DNA from: Pseudomonas fluorescens
GTDB lineage: Bacteria; Pseudomonadota; Gammaproteobacteria; Pseudomonadales; Pseudomonadaceae
DNA: 64,000 bases
NCBI RefSeq assembly: GCF_001708445.1
Contig: NZ_CP015637.1
Span: 1,799,001-1,863,000, forward strand
Reading direction: 5' to 3'
The translations under genes and the position numbers were made by a program. Shown here piece by piece: positions 25,592 to 34,825 of this stretch (its first letter is position 1; each line of letters starts with the position of its first letter). The notes beneath the pieces are model-generated. The model was not told the origin of the DNA, searched no databases, and worked only from the letters and a program-made list of their open reading frames with translations.

Positions 25592-27013
25592 TTATTTTCG
25601 TGAGGCGATTTTTGGCCCCGACGGCTCCAGGGACTCCCGTTCCCGATCAAACGCCAGGTAGTACTTATTGACGCTATTAACATAGCTGACGCCGCTCATC
25701 CCCACCTGCTCCATGGCAATGCGTTCAACCTGGAAGAACCACTGGTTGGGGTTAAGCCCCCGGCGTTTCGCCTCGGTGCGCATGCCCTGCACCCGCTCCG
25801 GCCCCATGTTGTAGGCCGCCAGGACAAAAGCCATGCGTTCGCGCTCGTTAAGCTTGGGGCTGGCGAAAAACTTGCGGCGGATCATCGCCAGGTAGCGCGC
25901 CCCCGCCTGCACGTTGCTGTCGAGGCTTTCGATATTATTGACCCCCACCCGCTGCGCCGCCGAAGGCGTGATCTGCATCAACCCCGTGGGCCCGCCGCTG
26001 TTACGCGCGCCCGGGTCGAGTGCCGACTCCTTGAAGGCGAGTGCGGCGAGGTTCAGCCAATCCATGCCCTGCTCGCGCGCGTGTTTTTGCAGGATGGGGC
26101 GCAGTTTCTCCAGGCGCTGGCGGTCGATCCGGGCCAATGGGTTACGTACTTGATAAAGGCGACGATAGATCCGTTGGAACGCCACATCCTGATCGGAAGG
26201 GGTTCGGTAGCTCTTGAGGAAACGATCGATACTCGCCCGCAGCATCGAAGCATCCTGGCGCACGAACCAGTACTCATCACCCGGCTCGTTGATAACCACC
26301 TGTTTGTCGAAGCGCAATTTGGGCAGGATCTTTGACCAGCGCTCGGCAATCGGCTTCTCGACAATGGTCAGGTGGAATATCCCGGCCTGGACCATCTCCA
26401 GCACATCCTCCACGGCCAGCGTCGGGTCGACCCATTCCACCTTGATCGGCGGCTGCTTGTGCAGGGCCAGTTTCTGATTGACCTGGCTGATGGCATCCGC
26501 CGCTGCACTGCCGGTGGTCAGCGCCAGGGTGCGCCCGGACAGTTGCTCCAGCTTGGTAAACCGTCGCTCGCCCTTCACCCCGACCAGCCACAACGGCACA
26601 CCGCTGGCGATCGGGTCACTCGTACTGATCCTGTGGGCCGCCTTCATATCCAGCAACTCACCTGGCGCCACCAGGTCGCCTTCGCCACGCGCCAGCGCAC
26701 CGAGCAGTTGATCCTTGGCCTTGGGGATGATCTTGAGGTTGATTTCCTGGCCGTCACGGGCATGGCCATTGAGGTATTGCTCGAAGGCGCGCAGGCGATG
26801 GTATTCGACACCAATGGCCTGGCCCTGAATCTCACCGGAACTGTTGCGGCTTTGGTTGACCAGCACGCGCAGGGTGCGACTGGAGCGAATCTCCGCCAGG
26901 TCGCGGACCTTGCTGGGCTTGGTCACTTCCAGCGGCCCGTCCAGACGCGCGACCGCCGCCATGGGCAGCAGTAACGTCAGGCACAATATAAGCAACGCCG
27001 AGGGTCGGATCAT
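25592..27013 (-). CDS. Membrane-bound lytic transglycosylase, MltF-like
   Basis: A 473-residue two-domain periplasmic protein. After a signal segment (ALLILCLTLLLPMAAVA) come an SBP_bac_3-like domain (about residues 45-270) and a C-terminal SLT domain with catalytic Glu in FKESALDPGARNSGGPTGLMQITP and the AYNMGPERV motif. This is the MltF/YfhD architecture: the enzyme cleaves peptidoglycan to 1,6-anhydromuropeptides and the solute-binding domain may modulate it. The ATG at 27013 gives a good signal peptide. A second mltF elsewhere in the genome is likely, so the symbol is left open. Confidence 0.93.
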   Translation of the reverse strand: MIRPSALLILCLTLLLPMAAVARLDGPLEVTKPSKVRDLAEIRSSRTLRVLVNQSRNSSGEIQGQAIGVEYHRLRAFEQYLNGHARDGQEINLKIIPKAKDQLLGALARGEGDLVAPGELLDMKAAHRISTSDPIASGVPLWLVGVKGERRFTKLEQLSGRTLALTTGSAAADAISQVNQKLALHKQPPIKVEWVDPTLAVEDVLEMVQAGIFHLTIVEKPIAERWSKILPKLRFDKQVVINEPGDEYWFVRQDASMLRASIDRFLKSYRTPSDQDVAFQRIYRRLYQVRNPLARIDRQRLEKLRPILQKHAREQGMDWLNLAALAFKESALDPGARNSGGPTGLMQITPSAAQRVGVNNIESLDSNVQAGARYLAMIRRKFFASPKLNERERMAFVLAAYNMGPERVQGMRTEAKRRGLNPNQWFFQVERIAMEQVGMSGVSYVNSVNKYYLAFDRERESLEPSGPKIASRK

Positions 27014-27249
27014 CCGCTCTCCGGAAAGAATACTGGCCAGCACCTTCGCGAAAAACGCAGGACTGGAGGTCAGAAACAGAGCGCTTTATGCGCTGGCAAG
27101 GCACGCAACGGCGGCATCAGGCAGGGCGACTCGCCAACCACAATGTCGCTTGCGACGTTCAAAGACAGCTATAACTCGTTGTAGTTCTTCGTTTTTCTTA
27201 TAAATCTACAGCTCTGATATGCTTTCCGGCCGCAGGCGGAGATAGCACC

Positions 27250-28056
27250 ATGCAACTCATTGATATCGGCGTCAACCTGACCAACCCCAGTTTCGACGAG
27301 AAGCACCAGGCCGTTCTTGACCGAGCCTATGCCGCTGGCGTGCAACAATTGGTGCTCACCGGCACCAGCATCGAGGGTAGCGAACAAGCGTTGGAGCTGT
27401 GCGTAAAGCTCGATGAAAGCGGGCAACGCCTGTTCAGCACCGCCGGCATCCATCCCCACGCCGCCAGCGATTGGAACGGTGATAGCGACCAGCGCCTGCG
27501 CGGCTTGCTCAACGAAACGCGCGTTCGCGCCGTAGGCGAATGCGGGTTGGATTTCAATCGTGATTTTTCCCCGCGCCCGCAGCAGGAGAAAGTCCTGGAG
27601 GCGCACCTGGCCCTGGCCGTCGAACTGAAGTTGCCAGTGTTCCTGCACGAACGTGACGCCAACCAGCGCCTGCTGGACATCCTCAAGGACTACCGCGACC
27701 ACCTGACTGCCGCCGTGGTGCATTGCTTTACCGGCGAACAGTCAGCGCTGTTCAGCTACCTCGACCTCGATTTGCACATTGGCATCACCGGCTGGATCTG
27801 CGACGAGCGCCGTGGCACACACCTGCACCCACTGGTCAGGGAAATACCCCGAAACCGCCTGATGCTGGAGAGCGATGCGCCCTACCTGCTGCCGCGCACG
27901 CTGCGCCCCAAGCCAAAAAACGGTCGCAATGAACCGGCCTACCTGCCAGAAGTGCTGCGCGAAGTTGCCCTGCACCGCAACGAAAGCATGGAAGACCTGG
28001 CCCGACACAGCACCGCCTGCGCCCGCGCCTTTTTCGGGCTGCCTGTCGTGGATTGA
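27250..28056 (+). CDS. tatD: TatD-family metal-dependent deoxyribonuclease
   Basis: A 268-residue TIM-barrel hydrolase almost colinear with E. coli TatD. It has [12 protein letters not shown] at the N-terminus, [50 protein letters not shown] and [10 protein letters not shown]. TatD is a Mg-dependent 3'-5' exonuclease implicated in DNA repair and H2O2 resistance. GGAG lies close upstream of the ATG. It is divergent from the transglycosylase gene. Confidence 0.95.
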   Translation: MQLIDIGVNLTNPSFDEKHQAVLDRAYAAGVQQLVLTGTSIEGSEQALELCVKLDESGQRLFSTAGIHPHAASDWNGDSDQRLRGLLNETRVRAVGECGLDFNRDFSPRPQQEKVLEAHLALAVELKLPVFLHERDANQRLLDILKDYRDHLTAAVVHCFTGEQSALFSYLDLDLHIGITGWICDERRGTHLHPLVREIPRNRLMLESDAPYLLPRTLRPKPKNGRNEPAYLPEVLREVALHRNESMEDLARHSTACARAFFGLPVVD

Positions 28057-28152
28057 TGCGGCGCATTGACCCACGTCAAAATGATTTTCCTCAATAGCGG
28101 CACTATAATGGCACCTTGCCAATGCTGTTTCCGCTATCAGAGAAAACCTTCC

Positions 28153-29634
28153 ATGGGTGCCTGGCTTAGCAATATCTCGCTGAAGTACAAATTCTGGGCC
28201 GTCAACGCGGTCGCCTTTATCACCACCCTGCTCCTGGTGCTGTATGCAGTGCATCTGGAACAGCAGTCGCGCAGCCATGCATCCCAAGCCGCGGCACAAA
28301 CCGAGGCGCGCCTGCTCGGTGCGTGGCCAGCCGACAAGGCGCTGCCCAAGGGTGAGTCTTGGCTGACATTTGCCCGTGGCCAAGCCCCACAAATGGCCGA
28401 TCAAGACCTGTCAGCCCTGAACAGCGCCAGCGGCTGGGTCGAACTCAATCACCTGCCATTGTTCGGCGAAAACCCACTGATGGGCGCCGAAGTCATCACG
28501 CGCGCCGATGGGCAACAGGTCGCCGTGCTCGCCTACGCACCGAGCCTGAGCCAGGTGTTCAGTGAACGCTTCGCCAACTACGCCATCGCCGTGCTGATCC
28601 TGATGCTGGCGATGCTCTGCGCCTCGCAGTTGCTGATTCGCTTCCTGCTCAGCCAGCTCAACACCCTCAAGGATGTGATGCTGCACGTCGAAAAGACCGG
28701 CGACCTCTCAGCCCGCGTGCCTCTGGCCTGCAAAGATGAAGTCGGCCAGATGGCCAGCGCCTTCAACGCCATGCAAGCCGGCTACCAGCGGGTGGTCAAC
28801 ACCGTGGCGCGCACCGCCAAGCTCCTGGACGACGGCGCCGCACGGTTGGCCAGCAGCATGAACGAGGTGCAGCACGGCATGCTCGGCCAGCAAAGCGAAA
28901 CCGACCAGGCCGCCACCGCGATCAACGAGATGACCGCCACCGTCTACCACATCGCCCAACATGCCGGCGCGACCCGTGACCTGTCCCAGACCGCCGACAC
29001 CCTCGCCGGCAGCGGCCAGGAAGTCGTGACCCGGGTGCAACACTCGATTGCCGGGCTGTCCAGCGGCGTGCAGCAGACCGCCGAGATGATCCAGAAACTC
29101 GCCGAAGACAGCCAGAAGATCAACAGCGTGGTCGGCGTGATCCACAGCATTGCCGAACAAACCAACCTGCTCGCCCTCAACGCCGCCATCGAAGCCGCCC
29201 GCGCCGGTGAAATGGGCCGGGGTTTCGCCGTGGTCGCCGACGAAGTGCGTAACCTGGCCAAGCGCGTGCAGAGTTCCACCGACGAAATCACCCGCATGGT
29301 CTCGGCCCTCCAGGCCGGCACCCGCGACGCCGTAGACTTTATGCAGGAAAGCTCGTTCAAGGCCGACGACTGCGTACAGCAGGCCCAGGAAGCCGGCGCA
29401 GCACTGGCCGAAATCACCGGCGCCGTGGCGCAGATGCGTGAAAGCAACACCCAGATCGCCGTTGCCGCCGAGCAGCAAAGCCATGTGGCCGAAGAAATGA
29501 ACCGAGCGGTAGTGAGCATTCGTGATGTGACCGAAAACACCGTGCAACAGACGGTGGATTCGGCGACCACCAGCAATGAGCTGGCGACCTTGGCTGGGGA
29601 GTTGAGCAAGGCGATTGGGCAACTGAAGCTGTAA
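28153..29634 (+). CDS. Methyl-accepting chemotaxis transducer
   Basis: A 493-residue chemoreceptor. TM1 is at about residues 15-35, a short periplasmic domain of about 110 residues follows, TM2 is at about 143-168 ([20 protein letters not shown]), then HAMP ([20 protein letters not shown]) and a signalling hairpin whose tip reads [20 protein letters not shown]. There is no C-terminal CheR-binding pentapeptide. The small sensor domain is not a recognisable Cache domain, so the ligand is unknown. The ATG at 28153 gives a normal TM1; the frame opens at 28066. Confidence 0.93.
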   Translation: MGAWLSNISLKYKFWAVNAVAFITTLLLVLYAVHLEQQSRSHASQAAAQTEARLLGAWPADKALPKGESWLTFARGQAPQMADQDLSALNSASGWVELNHLPLFGENPLMGAEVITRADGQQVAVLAYAPSLSQVFSERFANYAIAVLILMLAMLCASQLLIRFLLSQLNTLKDVMLHVEKTGDLSARVPLACKDEVGQMASAFNAMQAGYQRVVNTVARTAKLLDDGAARLASSMNEVQHGMLGQQSETDQAATAINEMTATVYHIAQHAGATRDLSQTADTLAGSGQEVVTRVQHSIAGLSSGVQQTAEMIQKLAEDSQKINSVVGVIHSIAEQTNLLALNAAIEAARAGEMGRGFAVVADEVRNLAKRVQSSTDEITRMVSALQAGTRDAVDFMQESSFKADDCVQQAQEAGAALAEITGAVAQMRESNTQIAVAAEQQSHVAEEMNRAVVSIRDVTENTVQQTVDSATTSNELATLAGELSKAIGQLKL

Positions 29635-29791
29635 GGCTTCTCCACCTGTAATCCGACTCCTACGATCGACTCCCCGTTTACCCGAAGTTTTGGCGAACCC
29701 TCCTAGCCGTCCTGGCGAATAGCGCCGACTTCTTTACCTGACGAACCTCTCCAAAGTCTCTCGCCTGATCATTCAGTGCGAGGGACCGCCG

Positions 29792-31188
29792 ATGTACCCA
29801 CCCGTTAATGCCCCGGTTGTCGGGGCTGCCTCTTGATTCCCGTCATTGCCAGTTTTGTCCTGGCCCCCATGGATGCCGAGGCGCCGGACGTTGAGCGCGT
29901 CTTTCGTGACTTGCGCGGTTGCCTGAACACCTTTGATGAGTGGGCCGAGAGCTTCTGGAGCGTTTCGGCACTGGCAGTGGAGCAGGTGTTCAAAGTTGGG
30001 GAAGAGGTGGCGTTGGTGGCGCCGGCTTCTTCCAACGCCCCAAGTAAAACGGTCGCCATGTGCAATACCCAGGGATCGTTGACTCTGGTGCATATGTTCG
30101 AAAGCACTCGGTTTGTGCCGATCGGCAATACGCCGGTGATGCTGCAAGCCATTACCCAGGACGGCGGCCCGCTCGGCGCACCACTCCATCGAACCATCGG
30201 TCCCAGCGGCATCCTCGAAATCACCGAGTGTGATCGCAACCAGCAGTACCAAATCACCTTCTATCCCAACGTTTCCAAGGATCACGTCAAGGCGCTGTAT
30301 GCGTCTTATCAGTCGGTGATCGCGGGCTTGGAAGGTCACCTGCGTGACGAATGGACCAAGACCTTCCAGCCCCAGTGGGACGACTTCGCCAACGCTACGC
30401 GGTTCGAGCGCAGCGCGATGCAGCGCTTGGCCTTTTCCACCGGGATAGCCAAGGCGCTCTACAACCTGTGGGACAACATTACGCAGCTGTATGACTTGCT
30501 GGCGAACCTCAAAGCCAACGGCGAGAAATTGCTGCAGTACATCACCCAGGCCGAACTTGATGAACTGCTGAGACTGGGCAACGACACCCTCGCAAAGGGG
30601 CTGTTGGTGCTCAGCGATGAGCCGCTGCTGTTTATCTACGTGTCGGCCATGGTCAGTTGGATACGCCTGCTACCACCGCCCGAGATGTATGAAGTGCTGG
30701 GCGAGATCACCGGCGAGGTGTTGATCAATCTATTGCTGATCTGGGCGACCCGTGGCATGGGCGTGCAGATTCGCCTGGGCGCTCAGGTGCTGGGGCATAT
30801 CAAATCCGGACGAGCGCGCCAGTGGCTGGAGATGCTGGCCGATCAGTTGCTGGGGCCAAAGTTGGACGCGCATGCCGAGGCGTTGAAGCCTTTGCTGCTC
30901 GGTGGCCCGGCGACAGCGATCAAGACTGTACCGGTTGCGCCGTTGAAGGCTGGGGAGCACGTGGTTTCGAACCCGGTGCCGGCGGTTCGTAACAAGACAC
31001 AGAAGACCGTGTTGGTCAGGCAGGAGCCTGTCGATGATGTGCCTGTTTCGGGGAAAAACCCTGCGGGGGATGCTGCCGCGTCTTCGGACAAGACCGTCAC
31101 CAACGGCTGCCCGGTGTCGATGTTGACGTTTTTCGCGAGCAAGCTCGCTCCTACAGAAGGCGATGTACGCTTAACTGAACGGCATTAG
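29792..31188 (+). pseudogene. Truncated Rhs-type polymorphic toxin remnant
   Basis: The main frame (TTG at 29833 to 31188) encodes about 451 residues. Near its end, DKTVTNGCPVSM is the well-known junction that begins the YD-repeat Rhs core in Pseudomonas Rhs proteins, where VTGEELL normally follows. Here it runs directly into REP-like DNA and stops after about 20 more residues, so the core and toxin tip are missing. A short frame at 29792-29836 (MYPPVNAPVVGAAS) looks like the natural N-terminus in another frame, suggesting a frameshift near 29830. The encoded N-domain is helical with a hydrophobic patch (residues about 255-310). No VgrG or immunity gene is next to it. Confidence 0.68.
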
Positions 31189-31245
31189 GGCAAGCCCGCT
31201 CGCCACAGTTACAGCGTGTCTCCTTAACTGACCGGCATTGGCGCT
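31131..31245. repeat. REP-like fragments and 17-bp direct repeat at the Rhs break
   Basis: A partial inverted repeat TTCGCGAGCAAGCTCGCTCC begins at about 31133. A second REP-like piece, GGCAAGCCCGCTCGCCACAG, lies at about 31189-31208. A 17-bp direct repeat CTTAACTGAMCGGCATT, with one mismatch, occurs at 31170-31186 and 31223-31239. These sit exactly where the Rhs gene is cut off. Confidence 0.75.
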
Positions 31246-31268
31246 TGCCACCGGTTCAGTTGTCCATC

Positions 31269-32615
31269 CTAGCGTTTGACCTGTTTCAGTGTTTCGGCAA
31301 TCAGGAACGCCAGCTCCAGCGACTGATCGGCATTCATCCGTGGGTCGCAGTGGGTGTGGTAGCGATCCGACAAGCCATCCTCGGTAATCGGCCGCGCACC
31401 GCCGATGCATTCGGTGACATTCTGTCCGGTCATCTCGATATGAATCCCGCCGGCATAGGTGCCTTCGGCTTCATGCACTTGGAAGAACTCCTTCACCTCA
31501 CCCAGGATCTGCGCGAAATCGCGGGTCTTGTAGCCGCTGCTGGCCTTGATGGTGTTGCCGTGCATCGGGTCGGAGCTCCACAGCACCTGCTTGCCTTCGC
31601 GCTGCACCGCACGCAGCAGCGCAGGCAGGTGGTCACCGACCTTGTTGGCACCCATGCGCGCGATCAGGTTCAGGCGGCCGGGGTCGTTGTCCGGGTTGAG
31701 GATGTCGATCAAGCGGATCAGGTCATCCGGGTTCATGCTCGGGCCGACCTTGACCCCGATCGGGTTGTTGACCCCGCGCAGGAACTCGACATGGGCGCCA
31801 TCCAACTGGCGGGTGCGATCGCCGATCCACAGCATATGGGCCGAGCAGTCGTAGTAATCGTTGGTCAGGCTGTCACGGCGCACAAAGGCTTGTTCGTAAT
31901 TGAGCAGCAGGGCTTCGTGGGCGGTGAAGAAGCTGGTTTCGCGTAATTGCGGCGAACTGTCCATGCCGCAGGCGCGCATAAACGCGAGCGTTTCATCGAT
32001 GCGGTCCGCCAGCTGACTGTACTTCTCGGCCAGGGCCGAGTTGGCGATAAAGTCCAGGTTCCACTTGTGCACCTGGTGCAGGTCGGCAAACCCACCCTGG
32101 GCAAATGCACGCAGCAGGTTGAGGGTGGAGGTGGACTGGTGGTAGGACTGCAGCAGGCGGTCCGGGTCCGGCACACGGCTTTTTTCGTCGAAGCCGATGC
32201 CGTTGACGATATCGCCACGGTAGGCGGGCAGGGTGATGCCGTCGATGGTTTCATCGTTGGATGAGCGCGGCTTGGCGAACTGGCCGGCCATGCGCCCGAC
32301 TTTCACCACCGGGCAACCGGCGGCGAAGGTCATCACGATCGCCATCTGCAACAGCACCTTGAAGGTGTCGCGGATTTTCGCGGCGGAGAACTCGGCGAAG
32401 CTCTCGGCGCAGTCGCCGCCTTGCAGCAGGAATGCACGACCCTGGGTCACTTCGGCAAACTGACGGCGCAACTCGCGGGCTTCCCCGGCGAACACCAGCG
32501 GCGGGTAGCTGGCCAGGTTCTGCTCCACTTGCAGCAAGTGTGCGGCGTCCGGGTACTGGGGTTGTTGCTGGATCGGCAGGGCGCGCCAGCTGTCGGGGCT
32601 CCAGGGTTGGCTCAT
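31269..32615 (-). CDS. 3-deoxy-7-phosphoheptulonate synthase, class II
   Basis: A plant-type (class II) DAHP synthase, 448 residues, the second DAHP synthase of the window and unrelated in sequence to the class I enzyme at 11.4 kb. Motifs are [62 protein letters not shown] and a C-terminal [15 protein letters not shown]. In pseudomonads the long class II form feeds primary chorismate synthesis and shorter forms serve phenazine synthesis; this one is the long type. A tandem ATG at 32618 is equally possible. Confidence 0.96.
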   Translation of the reverse strand: MSQPWSPDSWRALPIQQQPQYPDAAHLLQVEQNLASYPPLVFAGEARELRRQFAEVTQGRAFLLQGGDCAESFAEFSAAKIRDTFKVLLQMAIVMTFAAGCPVVKVGRMAGQFAKPRSSNDETIDGITLPAYRGDIVNGIGFDEKSRVPDPDRLLQSYHQSTSTLNLLRAFAQGGFADLHQVHKWNLDFIANSALAEKYSQLADRIDETLAFMRACGMDSSPQLRETSFFTAHEALLLNYEQAFVRRDSLTNDYYDCSAHMLWIGDRTRQLDGAHVEFLRGVNNPIGVKVGPSMNPDDLIRLIDILNPDNDPGRLNLIARMGANKVGDHLPALLRAVQREGKQVLWSSDPMHGNTIKASSGYKTRDFAQILGEVKEFFQVHEAEGTYAGGIHIEMTGQNVTECIGGARPITEDGLSDRYHTHCDPRMNADQSLELAFLIAETLKQVKR

Positions 32616-32740
32616 CATGAACTCGATTGGCTGATTGACGGTCGGACGCCAATGTTATCAGCAATTAGTGCGTGACCTGTTGCCGCCGGTTGGCTGACAA
32701 TCGCGCCTTTGCCATGCGGTAAACCCTTTTAGGAGTAGTG

Positions 32741-33496
32741 ATGACCGAGGAGCGTGTCGAGCGCCTGCTGGCCGAAGTCCATGATGATTTCGGCATGATC
32801 CGTGTGCTCGAAGTGGCCGATTACCGTTTTCTCGAGTTCGGCGATGCCATCGAGCAAAGCTGTGTGTTCACTGCCGACCCGAGCTGGCTGGAGTACGACT
32901 ACACCCGCGCGATGCTGATTGGCGCGTTGTGCCATGAACAGCCGGAGAGCGCGTTGTTCCTCGGTTTGGGCGCCGGTACGTTGACCCAGGCCTGCCTCAG
33001 GTTCCTGCCGCTGGAGGATGTCGAAGCCATCGAGCTGCGCCCCGATGTGCCGCGCCTGGCCATCGAGTTCCTGGGGCTGGACGATGACCCGCGCTTGTAC
33101 ATCCGTATCGGCGATGCCCTGGAGTTGCTGGATACTGCCGAAACGGCAGACCTGATTTTCGTCGACCTGTACACCGATGTCGGTCCAGGTGTCGGGCACC
33201 TGGCCTGGACGTTCCTGGAAAACTGCCAGAAGAAACTCAACCCCGGCGGCTGGCTGGTCATCAACCAGTGGGCCACCGACGATGGCAAGCCGCTGGGTGC
33301 GGCCTTGCTGCGTGGGTTGTATCACCGGCATTACTGGGAACTGCCGGTGAAGGAGGGCAATGTGATCCTGCTGGTGCCGTCGGAGCTGGATCAGGCATTG
33401 GACATCGACGCACTGACGGCCCGCGCCGAAGCCTTGGCGCCGCGCTTGGGGTATTCGTTGCAGCCATTGATCAAGGCGATTCGGCCCGCGACGTAG
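32741..33496 (+). CDS. Spermidine synthase-like SAM-dependent methyltransferase
   Basis: A 251-residue Rossmann-fold protein related to spermidine synthase/SpeE-like methyltransferases. The nucleotide motif is LFLGLGAGTLTQACL, then EAIELRPDVPRLA and DLIFVDLYTDVG, and the catalytic-loop region is LAWTFLENCQKKLNPGGWLVINQW. It is shorter than true spermidine synthases and lacks their N-terminal beta domain, so polyamine synthesis is doubtful. AGGAG lies 6 bp before the ATG. It is divergent from the class II DAHP synthase. Confidence 0.85.
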   Translation: MTEERVERLLAEVHDDFGMIRVLEVADYRFLEFGDAIEQSCVFTADPSWLEYDYTRAMLIGALCHEQPESALFLGLGAGTLTQACLRFLPLEDVEAIELRPDVPRLAIEFLGLDDDPRLYIRIGDALELLDTAETADLIFVDLYTDVGPGVGHLAWTFLENCQKKLNPGGWLVINQWATDDGKPLGAALLRGLYHRHYWELPVKEGNVILLVPSELDQALDIDALTARAEALAPRLGYSLQPLIKAIRPAT

Positions 33497-33507
33497 TTGT
33501 TTGTACC

Positions 33508-33601
33508 GACGCCATCGGGGGCAAGCCGAATCGTCACACCACCCTCCCACATTTGAAATGAGTTCCAAATGTGGGAGGGGGCTTGCCCCCGATGGCGTCG
33601 C
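33508..33601. repeat. REPIN between convergent genes
   Basis: CGACGCCATCGGGGGCAAGC at the left pairs with GCTTGCCCCCGATGGCGTCG at the right, and inside, CCCTCCCACATTTG pairs with CAAATGTGGGAGGG. This is the GTGGGAGGGGGCTTGCCCCC family of the P. fluorescens group, and it fills nearly all of the gap between two convergent genes. Confidence 0.9.
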
Positions 33602-33611
33602 TACTACCAAC

Positions 33612-34403
33612 TCAAATGCCCTTGAACACCCCCGGCCGCTTCTCGACCATCGCCCGCACGCCTTCCTTGGCGTCTTCACTGTTGAGTAGCTTCTCGACCA
33701 TCGGCGGTAACGCAGCCGCCGCCACGGTTTCGCCTTCCATCCGCGCCAGGCGTGCCGACATCAAGGTGGCCTGCACGCCGAGCGGTGCCTGGCGCGCAAT
33801 ACGGCTGGCCAGTTCAATGGCGCGGGGCAGCAGGTCTTCGCTGGCCATGACCTCTTGCACCAACCCCAGGCGCAGGGCTTCGTGGGCGTCGAACTCATCG
33901 CCGGTGAGCAGCCAGCGCATGGCGTTCCCCCAGCCGGCGATCTGATGAAAGCGCAACGTCGCACCGCCAAAGGGAAAGATCCCCCGCTGGACTTCCATCT
34001 GCGCGAAGCGGGTGTTGCTGGCGCAGAGATTGATATCCGCTGCCAGCATCAACTCGATACCGATGGTCAGGCAGTAGCCCTGCGCGGCGACGATCACCGG
34101 TTTGCTGACCCTGGGGCCGGCGAATACCCCCCACGGATCACAGCCCCCCAGCGGGGGCTGCCAACCCCCCGCCATCACGCCGCTGACATTGGCTAGGTCC
34201 AGCCCGGCGGTGAAGTGGTCGCCATGGGCAAAGACCACCGCCACCCGAGCCTCATCGTTTCGATCAAATTCGCCATAGGCCAGGCTCAGCTCATTGAGCA
34301 GATCCAGGTCAAAGGCGTTGCGCTTGGCTACCCTGTCCAGGCCTAACAGCAGGACATGGCCCCGGAGTTCACGGCTGACGCGGCTGCTGCTGGCTTGATT
34401 CAT
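33612..34403 (-). CDS. Enoyl-CoA hydratase/isomerase family protein
   Basis: A 263-residue crotonase-fold protein. The oxyanion-hole segments are DHFTAGLDL and VIVAAQGYCLTIGIELMLAADI, and MEVQRGIFPFGGATLRF is at the second active-site loop. One of the two catalytic Glu positions of true hydratases appears to be replaced (QRGIFPFGG), so it may be a different crotonase activity. It is monocistronic. Confidence 0.88.
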   Translation of the reverse strand: MNQASSSRVSRELRGHVLLLGLDRVAKRNAFDLDLLNELSLAYGEFDRNDEARVAVVFAHGDHFTAGLDLANVSGVMAGGWQPPLGGCDPWGVFAGPRVSKPVIVAAQGYCLTIGIELMLAADINLCASNTRFAQMEVQRGIFPFGGATLRFHQIAGWGNAMRWLLTGDEFDAHEALRLGLVQEVMASEDLLPRAIELASRIARQAPLGVQATLMSARLARMEGETVAAAALPPMVEKLLNSEDAKEGVRAMVEKRPGVFKGI

Positions 34404-34825
34404 CGGGTGTGCCCTCGGGCGCAGGGAAAGGTTTCAGACCAAAGGTCTCACGGGGGAGGTGAACCGTTTAAGTGTTCTGGCCAACAGGGCCGGGCCTTTG
34501 AAAAATAGACCCTGCCGCACTTAACTGCAAAGGCTGTGACGCGGTGCGGTTTATCGGCGCTTGGCGATAAAAAAAGCTCCCTTTTTCAGCTATTTCCGGT
34601 ATAGTGCGCGCCGGCCTTTAACCGGGCCGCGTTTAGGTAGCGCAATTCCCCGAAGTCAGCTTCGGCTGCACGTCCGCACAGCGGACTCTTCCTTGACGAA
34701 TCTTTTTCATTCATTCGTTTTCGCAAATCCCCGCCGACAAAGCAGCCAGGGCGACTCTTGAGTCTCAACACGGCATGCGCAGCTTTGGAGCATGGGTCTT
34801 TGCGGATGCACTTAGAGGCAGACCC
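34404..34825 (+). promoter_or_regulatory. Promoter and long 5' leader of the DEAD-box helicase gene
   Basis: A 420-bp gap without a gene. A TATAGT -10-like hexamer at 34600-34605 follows an AT-rich tract (GATAAAAAAAGCTCCCTTTTT), with a poor -35. If it is used, the leader is about 215 nt, with small hairpins (CCGAAG..CTTCGG at about 34650-34667 and GTCCGCACAGCGGAC at about 34672-34686). Long structured leaders are typical of cold-shock RNA helicase genes. Confidence 0.5.

Noticed and set aside
29773..30339. Minus-strand frame opposite the Rhs remnant
   Set aside because: It is a shadow of the plus-strand coding sequence, with no recognisable family or ribosome site.
31170..31239. Insertion-sequence ends at the Rhs break
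   Set aside because: The 17-bp direct repeats are not terminal inverted repeats and no transposase is present, so an IS could not be supported.
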